In this document: positions 39,607-48,762 of the stretch, piece after piece | Layout of the letters: each line of letters opens with the position of its first letter | Numbering within the stretch: position 1 is the stretch's first letter | Notes under the pieces: model-generated | Databases searched by the model: none | Told to the model about the DNA's origin: nothing | Seen by the model: only the letters and a program-made list of their open reading frames with translations | Translations under genes and position numbers: made by a program | NCBI GenBank assembly: GCA_963931865.1 | Contig: OZ007505.1 | Location: 20,357,969 to 20,421,968 of the forward strand | DNA length: 64,000 bases | Direction: 5' to 3' | Source of the DNA: Axinella damicornis | Lineage: Eukaryota; Porifera; Demospongiae; Axinellida; Axinellidae

Positions 39607-42600
39607 ATGGAACCTTCAAGCGAGAATGAGAGAGAGACTGCTACAGCAGTGGGGTGCCCTTCAGAAACTGTGAGAATGATATAGCATATACACCATTTCT
39701 TTCTTTGAGAGAGGATCTAGAAATTTACAACCAGCACCGATACGCAATAGTCCTGTTGTCATGCTGTGAGTCCGAGGGACTGTATTTTTTGCCCTGGGAG
39801 CATGCATACTATTAAACACATAGAGTTTGTCGTCTCGAAGCACTTGGTGGTAGGCTCGTGTTTGACTTGCGGCAGCACTCAGTCAGTCTAGTCTTGTTCC
39901 CAGACCTTCCACACCCGCCCCGTCCTCCATGCGCACTCCCCGTCAGAAAAATCAGAAAGGAAGGTCTGGTTAATGGGCTTGCTAGCCGGCACCAGACCCT
40001 CCTTTCTCCGTATGGGAGCACGCGGATGGTCTCGGGACGAGACTACAGTCAGTCCGGACCTAACCCCAAGATATGCTGGTACTCACAAACTTAAAAGATT
40101 TTCTTTAGCCATGGAGTTCACTGGTTATAGGTCAGGTACAGGACGCATCAACCATTGCTACTAGCAATGTGAACACGTGTGCATGTGTTCCACCGGACCC
40201 ATAGGAAATAGCGTGGCAGTCACCTATTATTTACTTCATAACCTGCACATTCTCACTCACTCCTGAATGCTATCTTATCCAGGTCATGGCAGGGAAGGCT
40301 GATGTTTGCCAGGGCTGTCCAGGACGGGAGCTGTGTCTCAGACAAGGTACAGCAGCGTACACTGATGTTACCACCCTACTGCATGCAGAGCCTGCTGACT
40401 GCTGAGATCATTTGACCCTCTTACACCATACCAGCTGCCCCAGATCAAGACCAGAAATTCATTGATGTCAGGATGAACGCAATCAGGAGAAAAATCATCG
40501 TCCTGTCCGGGAAGGGAGGTACGGCATTCTGGAGGGTATGTATGGAGAATGTGTGTGGAGAGTGTTGGGGAGTGTATAGAGCTGAAAACGGTGGAGGTAA
40601 CGTGGTACCAGGGGTCAAGACAGCTGCCAAAACAGGTGTAAAAGACTGACCTTCAAGGTTGGTAAAGAGTTATGAGAACAAATAATTATATTGGAAGAGG
40701 GTATGCAGGACAGATTTTACAACAAAGTGTTGAATTCTGGCAGTCTTCAGAGTCCCTCTGTTCTTTCTGCCTGCATGTGCAGGTGTGGGCAAGTCAAGTA
40801 TTGCTGCTGGTCTCAGTATGGCCCTGGCTGAAATATCGGCAAAGGTGGGTCAGTGTGATTATCATCATGCTTCTACTCTGATACCGTCCCCATTCCCAGG
40901 CTGAATGGAAGCAGCCTCGGAATGAGTTGCATTGTGCATGTGCTAGAAGAGGTACCAGTATATGTGGCAGTCCAGGATATAGAAATCAAATATTATGGTC
41001 ATGCATGCCAATGAGCTGATTGAAGCCTAGGGGCTTCACCCCACGTACAGTGTAAGTGTGAGTGCTATGTTTGTTTAGTATACTACTCACGTGACCCTAA
41101 TGAATCAGACGCCTCAGAATCAATCACATGACGGAGCATTAAATCGCTTAGTGCTACTCCCGTGACCCTCAACGAATCAGACGCCTCAGAATCGATCAGA
41201 GCATTAAATCAGTTATGCACACTTTAGTGTGCATTGACTTTTCAAAGATCAAAGGCTGTCTCGGGTCAGTGAGTTGCACTAAGTAGTTCTAATACCAGTT
41301 TGCAGTGCACTCGGGCAATCTAGTTAACGGCGGCTCGACCGTTAACTAAATTGCCCTCATGCTAGACCCTAATGCACTACAAACCGGTATTTATATGTAG
41401 TATAATTATGACCTTAATGGGGAACACATTAATTCCGTTCGATTTATCTGGGACTGCCACATCACAACCACTGATGTACAGTACAGCTTGCTTTCTGAGA
41501 CTTTAATTGTCAGGAGAGAAAATTTTCTTTCATTATCAGGTTGGCATTGTTGATCTGGACATCTGTGGTCCAAGTGTTCCCAAGCTGATGGCCGTGGAAG
41601 GAGAGAGCGTTGTCAACTCGCAGTATGGGTGGATGCCACTCAAGTATGTACAGGAGAACACTCCATGGACAGTCCTAGCCTCGTACCCAGGCCCCGCCAC
41701 GGGCGGGGCCTGGGTACGAGGCTAGGACAGTCTTAACTTGCCCATTTTGAGGCAGGGTGTCTGAGGTTTGGCTGTTGAATGAAAATGTGCATGGTCATGG
41801 AAGTCAATCTCTTGGTATTTGTTTGCTCTCCAACTTTCTAAGATGTAAACACTCTGGGTTTGTCTTCTCTTCCCCCCCCTCCTCTCCCATCCACACACCT
41901 GTACCCCTCCCCAGGTCACCCCATCATGACATCAAGGTCATGTCGGTAGGGTCACTCCAAGAGAAGGCCGACAGTGCCATCGTGTGGAGGGGCCCAAGAA
42001 AGACAGCACTCATCAAGAGATTCCTGAAGGACACCTTCTGGGGTCGCTTAGATTACCTCATCTTTGATATCCTTATCATCCTAGAATTTGCCTCATTCCG
42101 AGGCCATCCCCCAGTCAGCGTCATTCCCAGGCCATCCCTCAGTCAGCGTCATTCCCAGGCCATCCCCCAGTCAGCATCATTCTCAGAGTCAAGCTCATTC
42201 TTAGACCAACCCCCAGTCAGCGTCAATCCCAGGCCATCCCCAAGTCAGCGTCATTCCCAGGCCACCCCCCAGTCAGCGTCATTCCCAGGCCATCCCACAG
42301 TCAGCATCATTCTCAGACCAACCCCCAGTCAGCCTCATTCCCAGGCCATCCCACAGTCAGCGTCATTCTCAGACCAACCCCCAGGTGCACTATGGTATTG
42401 TTAGCTGCATGAATTATTTCCTTGACTTCCTTCTGCACACACTCCGCCTGGCACCTCCGATGAACATCTGACAGTCGTCAAGACACTCATGAACTCCAGA
42501 CCAGAAGGGGCAATCCTTGTGACCACACCCCAGGATGTTGCCATGGCAACCATTCGCAAAGAGATCAACTTTTGCCGCAAGATGAATCTGAACATTATCG

Positions 42601-44405
42601 GAATTGTGGAGAACATGAGCACATTTGTGTGCCCTTGCTGCCAGGTGAGATACACTAGCTGTCACTGGGTGTGGCCAGGTGCAGGTGCGCCAAAATGATC
42701 AAAGTTTGATGAATATAGTGGGCTGGAACAAATTTGGTGGTCTATATATACCACCTTGATGCCTGTATGAATATGGCTCTCGATACAGCTCACTTATGCA
42801 TTTAGTGCAGCACGCAACGTTGTGTCAGAATAGATTGTTTTTCACCTGAAGATATCGTGTAAACATAAACTGTGCTAGCCTGTTTTGTTATATGTTAGTT
42901 ATATCCTCGTTCCCAGGCCACTCCCCCAAAGTCTTTAAGAGAGGCCTAGTACTCACCTGGTGGGTAACAACAACATCCTACACTTCGTACATGTAGCATA
43001 CAGCTTGTAGCTGTTCAGTTTGTCATCTTCCTGCTCAGCCTTATCGAACAGCAAAACACTCGTAGGAAAGCCAATTGACTACTGTACACGCATATAAAAT
43101 GGTTGAGTGTGAACAATGCTAGCTGTTAGCAGAACTATTGTCCCAGCACAAGAACTTCTAACATGGGTACCAAACGTGGGCCCGTGCAGGTACAGCAGTA
43201 GATGGAGTTAGTGAGCAAATGTCAGGGGTTTGGTTGCTAAGTGATGATAAATGACTCCCATCATGTGACCTCTGTAGCCTGTTGCTTAGCAAATGTTCCT
43301 CACTCTAATATATACACATGTATAATAATTATTACAAGTAGCTGAGCTCGCTTCGCTCGCTCAGCTACTTAATTCGGTGCCGGACAGCTCTCTGTCAGAG
43401 CTGCTGCTCCCCGATTGCGTCCGCTTCAGTTGCTGCTCAGCTGCTGCTCACCGATTGCATCGATCCGCTTCAACTGCCGCTCCCCGTTTGCGTCCGCTTC
43501 AGCTGCTGCTCACCACTTGTGTCTGCTTCAGCTGCTACTCCCCGATTACGTCCGTTTCAACTGCTCCCCAATTGCGTCCGCTTCGGCTGTTGCTCTTCGA
43601 TTGCTTCCGCTTCAACTGCTGCTCCGGCTTCACCTGCAGCTCCCCAATTGCGTCCGCTTCGGCTGTAGCTCCTCTATTGCATCCGCTTCAACTGCTGCTC
43701 CGGCTTCACCTGCAGCTCCCCAATTGCGTCCGCTTTGACTGCTGCTCACCGATATTGCATCCGTCAACTGTTCTAGAAGCTTCCAGCTAGCCCATGCCCA
43801 ATGTTCTCGAACATTCTTCACGGAGTTCGAGGTTCAATGGTACGAAGGTCGCGTGTCACTAGTCTAGTCCCGCCCCACGAACATCCCAGTTCCGTTACAC
43901 ACACACACACACACACAGACAAAAATTAATGTATTGATGGCTCTTTCTTCTTCTTCTTCTTCTTTCTTTAACCCCTCACTCACATGAAGTTGCATCAAAT
44001 ATGAGTGGCGTAGTACCTACATTAATCTTAATTTACTCTCAAGAGCGCATGATGACATCATCATCATTGCAGTGACAATGATGTCACCATGCGCTCTTGC
44101 TACTCTCGATGACATGTTCCATGCTCCTATACAGGAGAAGTGGGAGCTCTTCTCAAGAGGTGGAGCAGAGAGGCTGGCCTCGGAGTATGACATCCCCCTC
44201 TTGGGAACAATACCACTAGACCCGGTATGTTGACTCCTGATGCATGGGTCGTTACTTCAGTGGCTGTTGAACTGTGTTTACTTCAATACAGGAGTTGGTA
44301 TTGTGCTGTGAGAAGGGGCAGAGCGTTTTCCAGGAGCACCCAGGATCTCCAGCCGCCACCGTCTTGTTAGAACTAGCCAAAACCATCCAGGATATGCGAA
44401 CATGA
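39607..44405 (+). CDS. NUBP1: cytosolic Fe-S cluster assembly scaffold NUBP1/NBP35
   Basis: Nine exons join in phase to 312 codons: 39607-39669, 40283-40346, 40435-40518, 40783-40844, 41540-41643, 41915-42066, 42439-42644, 44135-44224, 44292-44405. NUBP1 is a P-loop NTPase that, with NUBP2, assembles 4Fe-4S clusters in the cytosol. The N-terminal cluster cysteines are C17, C30, C33 and C39 (spacing 12-2-5, one shorter than the usual 13-2-5). SGKGGVGKS (67-75) is the deviant Walker A, followed by [46 protein letters not shown] and CPCC (241-244), which supplies the C-terminal cluster cysteines. The N-terminal exon separates this from NUBP2. Intron 6 (42067-42438) has U12-type AT-AC splice sites. 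Several transposons and a 500-bp minisatellite element lie in the introns. Exon 1 was chosen because it supplies Cys17 in phase from an ATG. Confidence 0.93.
39889..40045. mobile_element. 157-bp TAGTC-type element with perfect 9-bp TSD
   Basis: The ends TAGTCTTGTTCCCAGACC and GGTCTCGGGACGAGACTA are inverted. CAGTCAGTC is duplicated exactly at 39880-39888 and 40046-40054. It lies in NUBP1 intron 1. Confidence 0.9.
41085..41222 (+). repeat. two tandem copies of a 75-bp unit
   Basis: The segment (AC)TACTC(A/C)CGTGACCCT…GAATCAGACGCCTCAGAATC…GAGCATTAAATC is present twice in NUBP1 intron 4. Confidence 0.8.
41291..41391. mobile_element. 101-bp hairpin element
   Basis: The ends AATACCAGTTTGCAGTGCA and its inverse close around GTTAACGG…CCGTTAAC, a near-complete palindrome. 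It is distinct from the TAGCC family. No clear target duplication is visible. It lies in NUBP1 intron 4. Confidence 0.65.
41676..41724. mobile_element. 49-bp TAGCC-type palindromic element
   Basis: The arms TAGCCTCGTACCCAGGCCCC and GGGGCCTGGGTACGAGGCTA are perfect inverses. The flanks GGACAGTCC and GGACAGTCT match at 8 of 9 positions. It lies in NUBP1 intron 5. Confidence 0.9.
42067..42438 (+). other. U12-type AT-AC intron of NUBP1
   Basis: The exon ends …CTCATCTTTG and the intron opens with ATATCCTT, the full U12 donor consensus. The branch site TTCCTTGAC is at 42418-42426, its adenosine 13 nt from the intron end, and the intron closes with AC. Only this pairing restores [15 protein letters not shown] in frame; no GT-AG option does. 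The intron body is filled with a minisatellite of a 27-bp unit (42095-42385). Confidence 0.93.
42095..42385 (+). repeat. 27-bp minisatellite, about 10 copies
   Basis: The unit is CAGTCAGCGTCATTCCCAGG + CCATCCC, with variants. It contains CATTCCCAGGCC, the body of the TAGCC-type transposon end, and lies inside the U12 intron. Confidence 0.85.
43340..43925. mobile_element. repeat element with internal 29-bp minisatellite, copy 2 (inverted)
   Basis: This is the inverse of 38175-38765: GTAGCTGAG…GGTGCCGGACAGCTCTCTG, an array of CGCTTCAACTGCTGCTCC-type units, AATGTTCTCGAACATT, GTCCCGCCCCACGAACATCC and a (CA)n run. It lies in NUBP1 intron 7, so copies 1 and 2 bracket most of NUBP1. Confidence 0.8.
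44041..44098. repeat. 58-bp hairpin close to a splice acceptor
   Basis: AAGAGCGCATG(A)TGACATCAT and its inverse end at GCGCTCTT, 36 bp upstream of the NUBP1 exon at 44135. The stem has a few mismatches. Confidence 0.7.
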
Positions 44406-44490
44406 AATGTTTTTTGTTGTGACCATGTACTGCAGTTGGTCCATGGCCATAGGCAGTATGGTTTCCGGATCACAGATGTAGTATTATCGT

Positions 44491-44807
44491 GCCGGGTGAC
44501 GATGCAGTTCCAATATGGAACACTATATCTAGCTGAGTACATGTTCAACATGTACTCAGATATAGTGTTTTTGTAGTACTGTTACTGCATGGCCGGGTGA
44601 CAATGCAGTTCCAATATGGAACACTATATCTAGCTGAGTACATGTTCAACATGTACTCAGATATAGTGTTTTTGTAGTACTGTTACTACATGGCCGGGTG
44701 ACGATGCAGTTCCAATATGGAACACTATATCTAGCTGAGTACGTGTTCAACGTGTAGTGTTTTTGTAGTACTGTTACTGCATTGCCGGGTGACAATGCAG
44801 TTCCAAC
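44491..44807 (+). repeat. 101-bp tandem repeat with internal hairpin, about 3 copies
   Basis: The units start GCCGGGTGACGATGCAGTTC at 44491, 44592, 44693 and, after a 91-bp shortened unit, 44784. Each unit holds the palindrome ACACTATATCT…GAGTACATGTTCAACATGTACTC…AGATATAGTGT. It begins about 85 bp after the NUBP1 stop and is ended by a transposon at 44808. Confidence 0.9.
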
Positions 44808-44884
44808 TAGCCTCGTTCCCAGGCTCCTCCCCAGCTTTTTGTATGCGACAAAAACCTAGGAGCCTGGGAACGAGCTCTAGGCTA
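44808..44884. mobile_element. 77-bp TAGCC-type miniature element
   Basis: The ends are TAGCCTCGTTCCCAGGCTCC and GGAGCCTGGGAACGAG…GGCTA, with a 6-bp CTCTAG interruption in the right arm. It sits inside or at the end of the last 101-bp tandem unit. Confidence 0.75.
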
Positions 44885-45769
44885 GTTGAAGGGCTGAGAA
44901 CCAGAGTGGCCTAACCCAAAATCAAGTATTGGAAATTGCGTGAATTGCACAAAATGGAGTACAAAATATGCAACAGGTATGAGCATAATTATGACCAAAA
45001 TTTCAACAGCTCCTGAAACACATTTTAACGGTATTCTCAAGTTTAGGGGGGGGACCTAGTGAGAAGACACTGAGTGTTGGAACAATTACAAATGATTAGC
45101 CATACACAGGCTAGTGCTGCAGACAGGATGGCTGGTGAGAAGCTGGACTTGTTAACGAGGGCACCGCCCCCATTGGAACCGACAGAGAACACACCAGTTT
45201 TATGGAGAGGATGCACTGAAAACTGTCGACCTTAATGCATAGTACCGACATGCAGATAGTCCAATCACTACTTGTGGCATTGCTAAAAAGATTATTCACT
45301 TACGGGAACAAAACAGCCTCTTGTTCTTCAATACATGAACCCTAGTAGCCTCAGACATAACTGCACCAGGAGTGGTGGAATCACAGGAGGATACATGCTA
45401 TTGTGTGTAACCTGTTGCCAAGTCATATCCTTTTACTCAGTTACCAGCATGTAGTGGTAGTGATAAGTGGCATTCCTGTATTTACCGGTATTTAGTCTGT
45501 CACAATTTGGGGGGATTTTTCCCTAGTAGAAAAACCACCAAAAAAGAAAAAGAATGAACAAAGATAAAATAGAGAAAAAAAAGAAAGAAAAAAAGACAAA
45601 CCTAGCAACACACCTACCCCTCCGTGACAGGTCGAACACCGAAGTGTAAGCCTCAGGAGCGCTGGATAGGCGCCACTGGAATCACAGGAGGCTAACCTGC
45701 TTTCCACCAGTGAACCTTTAGCTTCGGTGGTCAGATGGGAACCGGCGTACTCATGCTGCTAGGCGGGGA

Positions 45770-45895
45770 AGTCAGGAACCGGTGTGTACGGAGTGGCCCA
45801 GACTCGTACTCGGTTATTGGGGAGGCGAACACTCAACCCCCAGGCTGTAAAGCAAGTGCTTAGCGAGTGTGCCATCCCGACATCCCGCCAAAACT
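45770..45895 (-). repeat. tRNA-derived SINE-like sequence
   Basis: On the minus strand GATGGCACACTCGCTAAGCA resembles a tRNA A box, and GGGGGTTGAGTGTTCGCCTC a B box. Stems are imperfect, so it is not a functional tRNA. A SINE head is the likely explanation. Confidence 0.4.
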
Positions 45896-45969
45896 TGCTA
45901 CAAATTCAATATTTAAAGCCCAAACCGGAAGTAGCCGGGTGCGCATGCGCGTAGGCTACTAACGCTCTT

Positions 45970-46060
45970 ATTTGATTGGTCGGTTGAAATTTTGGCGCCA
46001 AATCCCCTGCCAGGTGTTCAGTTGATTTTCTTCACTCTCTAATGGCGTTGGCCTCCTCAG
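45970..46060 (+). promoter_or_regulatory. CCAAT/E2F-type promoter and possible first exon
   Basis: ATTGG (inverted CCAAT, 45975-45979) is followed by the palindromic E2F consensus TTTTGGCGCCAAA (45990-46002). An ATG at 46042 opens seven codons that run to a GT donor (TCAG/GTAGGC). The arrangement resembles cell-cycle gene promoters, but I could not find the following exons, so the gene is unproven. Confidence 0.35.
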
Positions 46061-46087
46061 GTAGGCAATGGCGTTCCCTCTGTTGCT

Positions 46088-46121
46088 GTGGTTGTATTCA
46101 CATAGCTGTGAATACAACCAC
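46088..46121. repeat. perfect 34-bp hairpin
   Basis: The 15-bp arms GTGGTTGTATTCACA and TGTGAATACAACCAC surround TAGC. It lies just after the candidate promoter. Confidence 0.85.
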
Positions 46122-46810
46122 ATTCACGAGTTCAGTTCGAATGCTGTTCGGTGGCGTAGGCAAGTGCACGGCCGACCAAACCCTGGTTCAAAGGTCACGT
46201 TTGAGCGGGAGATCTCGAGACAGCCTAGGCCTGACATGTCGGCAGCATCTACTAGCCTCGGCTAGGCCTAGAGAACGAGGCTAATGATGTACGCTCTTAA
46301 TCTTGGGCTAGCTCATATCAAACGCTTTTACTGCCCGGCGTCAAGCAGTGCTATTTGGAATTGTAAACCAGTGCATAAATTTAGCTTCTCATGAACCCAA
46401 ACTGGAGGTCAGATGTCACAAAGCCTCTCAGGATGAGATATATATATATATATAGATATCGGCATATGCAGCCTCGGCTTGTTCAGTGAAAAATGGTAAG
46501 CAATACAAATAGAGCTTTGAAGGGTGATGGCAGTATCAACTTTATATATTATGAGCCTCATACACGAATACATACCTCACATGCCTCCATCCCTCTCACG
46601 CCTCACACATACACCTCACACATACACGCACGCCTCACACACATCACATACAAACACCAATACACATGTTCACACAAACAATTCTATACCATAACGGCAT
46701 TGCACTTATTGAAGTAGTGGAAATATACATAAAATTTAATATGATGTAGACAATGTCGTTCTTGACTTAGGAATACAAACAGTGAGAGACTGGGCTACAG
46801 TGTAGGAGCT

Positions 46811-47365
46811 TCATGGATGGGTGCAATTCCGTGAGTATGTTCTGAAAAGGGAAAAGACAGAAAAAGGGTCACTGCTTAAGTTTGGCATCATAACATGCGT
46901 GTGTGTGTGTGTGTGTGTGTGTGTGAGTGACGAAATGGGGTGTTGTGTATAGCCTCGTTTCCAAGGCCTTCTACACCTCCAGTTTTTGATTGCTTGCAGT
47001 ATGCAAAAGCGGAGGGGCGAGGCCTGGGGAATCTTCTCACATGATACGCAGCACAGCCGACGTCATGGATTCTAGACGCAAACGCAATGGCTTATTTACA
47101 TTCCCATCACAGCTACAGAGAAGCTAGAAAACTGAAACACGATTCAGAGAAGAGGTAGGTCCTACCTGTAAAACATATCCAGGTTCGAAGCAAAACTGCT
47201 GAGGGATGGCTGCATGTGATACAAGGGGTGAAACTCCAAATAGTGCCATCTTTTCGGGAAGATTGCATCATAGCTGGGTTTGTCACAAGGCAGCTTGGAG
47301 TCACGCCTCGTAGCCTGTGTATGCTTCATATGTTTGGTGTAGCTCTCAGTTGGCGCTTGTCCCAT
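46811..47365 (-). CDS. possible 76-aa protein, unrecognised
   Basis: Two exons would join in phase: 47365-47166 (ATG with a good -3 A and +4 G context) and 46841-46811 (after a TTTTCAG acceptor). The product is MGQAPTESY…, rich in H, Y, K and P, with PSYDAIFPKRWHYLEFHPLY in the middle and no membrane segment or motif I recognise. The first exon lies entirely inside a 595-bp inverted-repeat transposon (46950-47544), while the second lies outside. It could therefore be a gene fragment captured by the element, a gene into which it inserted, or chance. No homology was recalled. Confidence 0.35.
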
Positions 47366-47544
47366 CTTCGTAGCTAGCACAGAATGCAAGATCGATCTCG
47401 AACATGACTTTGACTGTTGATATGAAGCGTGACAATATATGACGGTTGTGCCACGTGAGAAGATTCCCCAGGCCTTCCCCCTCCGTTTCTGCATACTGCA
47501 AGCGATCAAAAACTGGAGGTGTAGAAGGCTTGGGAACGAGGCTA
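46950..47544. mobile_element. 595-bp TAGCC-type element carrying an exon-like interior
   Basis: Inverted repeats of about 95 bp (TAGCCTCGTTTCCAAGGCC…GGAATCTTCTCAC) occupy both ends. The interior, 47045-47450, contains the 200-bp open exon described above. The flanks TGTTGTGTA and GTGTTTGTG are only weakly alike, so the target duplication is uncertain. Confidence 0.75.
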
Positions 47545-48762
47545 GTGTTTGTGGGCAAGACTAGACTCGTGATGCACGACCTTTGTACTTACATGACCTC
47601 TATCTCGCAGTAACGCTCTTCCAAAGATACTATTGGTGCATCAGAATAGCAAGCAACGAGAGAGTCATACAGCGTGGTGAGGAGCTAAAGCTCGTGAGAC
47701 CACAGAATAAAGAGAGAACTGTCTCGCACTAATCTGAATGCCGTGTGGGGGTGACAGCTCGCTGGAGTTCTGCACTGCAAGCTGTCCAGTGCTGGACTCA
47801 CAAGTGGATGCAATTGAGGAGCAGCAGCTGAAGTGTGCGAAGCTGCGTGTAATAATTATTCTCACATGAATACTTAGTACATATCACACAACCTTCAACA
47901 AATGGATCATACGACATAAATCACATGATTGAATGCACCTTTGAGTGTGCACTAAATACCCTCAGCTGTGTGCCATCTCAGCAGTGTAAAGAGTGGCTGA
48001 TCACACACTGGGTGTGACGGGTATACAAACACAAGCCGACTACATTAGCCTCAATCCGAGGGTAGAAAGGTGGTAGAAAGGACTTAATTGAACGTGGGTG
48101 CACTGGAGCTCAGGTACATGTACCAGGTGACTTACCACGCGTATATGGGCGACTGTCATACATACCGAGCATTGAACGCATAGTTGGTTGAACAGTTATG
48201 TGCTTTTTCATTCTACTATTTGTCGATTAACGTCATGCTCACGTACCAGGCTCTCCCCACTTTCCTTCCGTACTGCAAGCGACGAAAAGCTGGGCGGGGG
48301 CCTGGGAACGAGGCTGGACTGCATTCCACTACACAAGACGTGCAGTGTCTCTGCTTTGCGTCAGGAGCCCATAACTGTTTGCGTGCATGCTTACAATTCG
48401 TATAGTGTGGTTTTGTAAAAGAAAGGTGCAAAGTTCAAACTGTGCACGTGCAAAGTTCAGTTATGAATGAGAACATGGGCGAGCGTCCCCTTGAGGAGTA
48501 CGAATGCATTAACGAGTGTGAACGTGTTAGCAAGTTCTGCATCCTGGCCTAGTGCGAAGCTCCACTTGGAAGTTAAAACCACAGAGCGGTCGAGCAGGGA
48601 CATGCAGCTAGCTCCTGCTCCACTGCACAGTACCAACATAAATTCACACTGGGATATGCCAAGCGCTTTTAATTGTCTCACAGTAAATCACCTAGCAACA
48701 ACTTCCCTCTGCCCACACGCCACACACATACAAAATGCCGCCATACTTCAATTCCATACCTG
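47545..48762. other. intergenic with repeat fragments
   Basis: A decayed copy of the minisatellite element (GACTAGACTCGTGATGCACG near 47560 to GAGGAGCAGCAGCTGAAG near 47817) and a half TAGCC element (48245-48315) are present. No coding exon is supported. Confidence 0.5.

Larger units (their letters stand above)
44885..46810. other. intergenic, mostly without supported genes
   Basis: This region holds a tRNA-derived SINE-like sequence (about 45600-45895), a promoter-like segment with CCAAT and E2F sites before a short possible first exon (45970-46060), a perfect hairpin (46088-46121) and a (TA)n run near 46438. No complete gene could be assembled. Confidence 0.5.

Noticed and set aside
40286..40288. 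ATG at 40286 as the NUBP1 start
   Set aside because: It would omit the first cluster cysteine; an upstream exon supplies it in phase.
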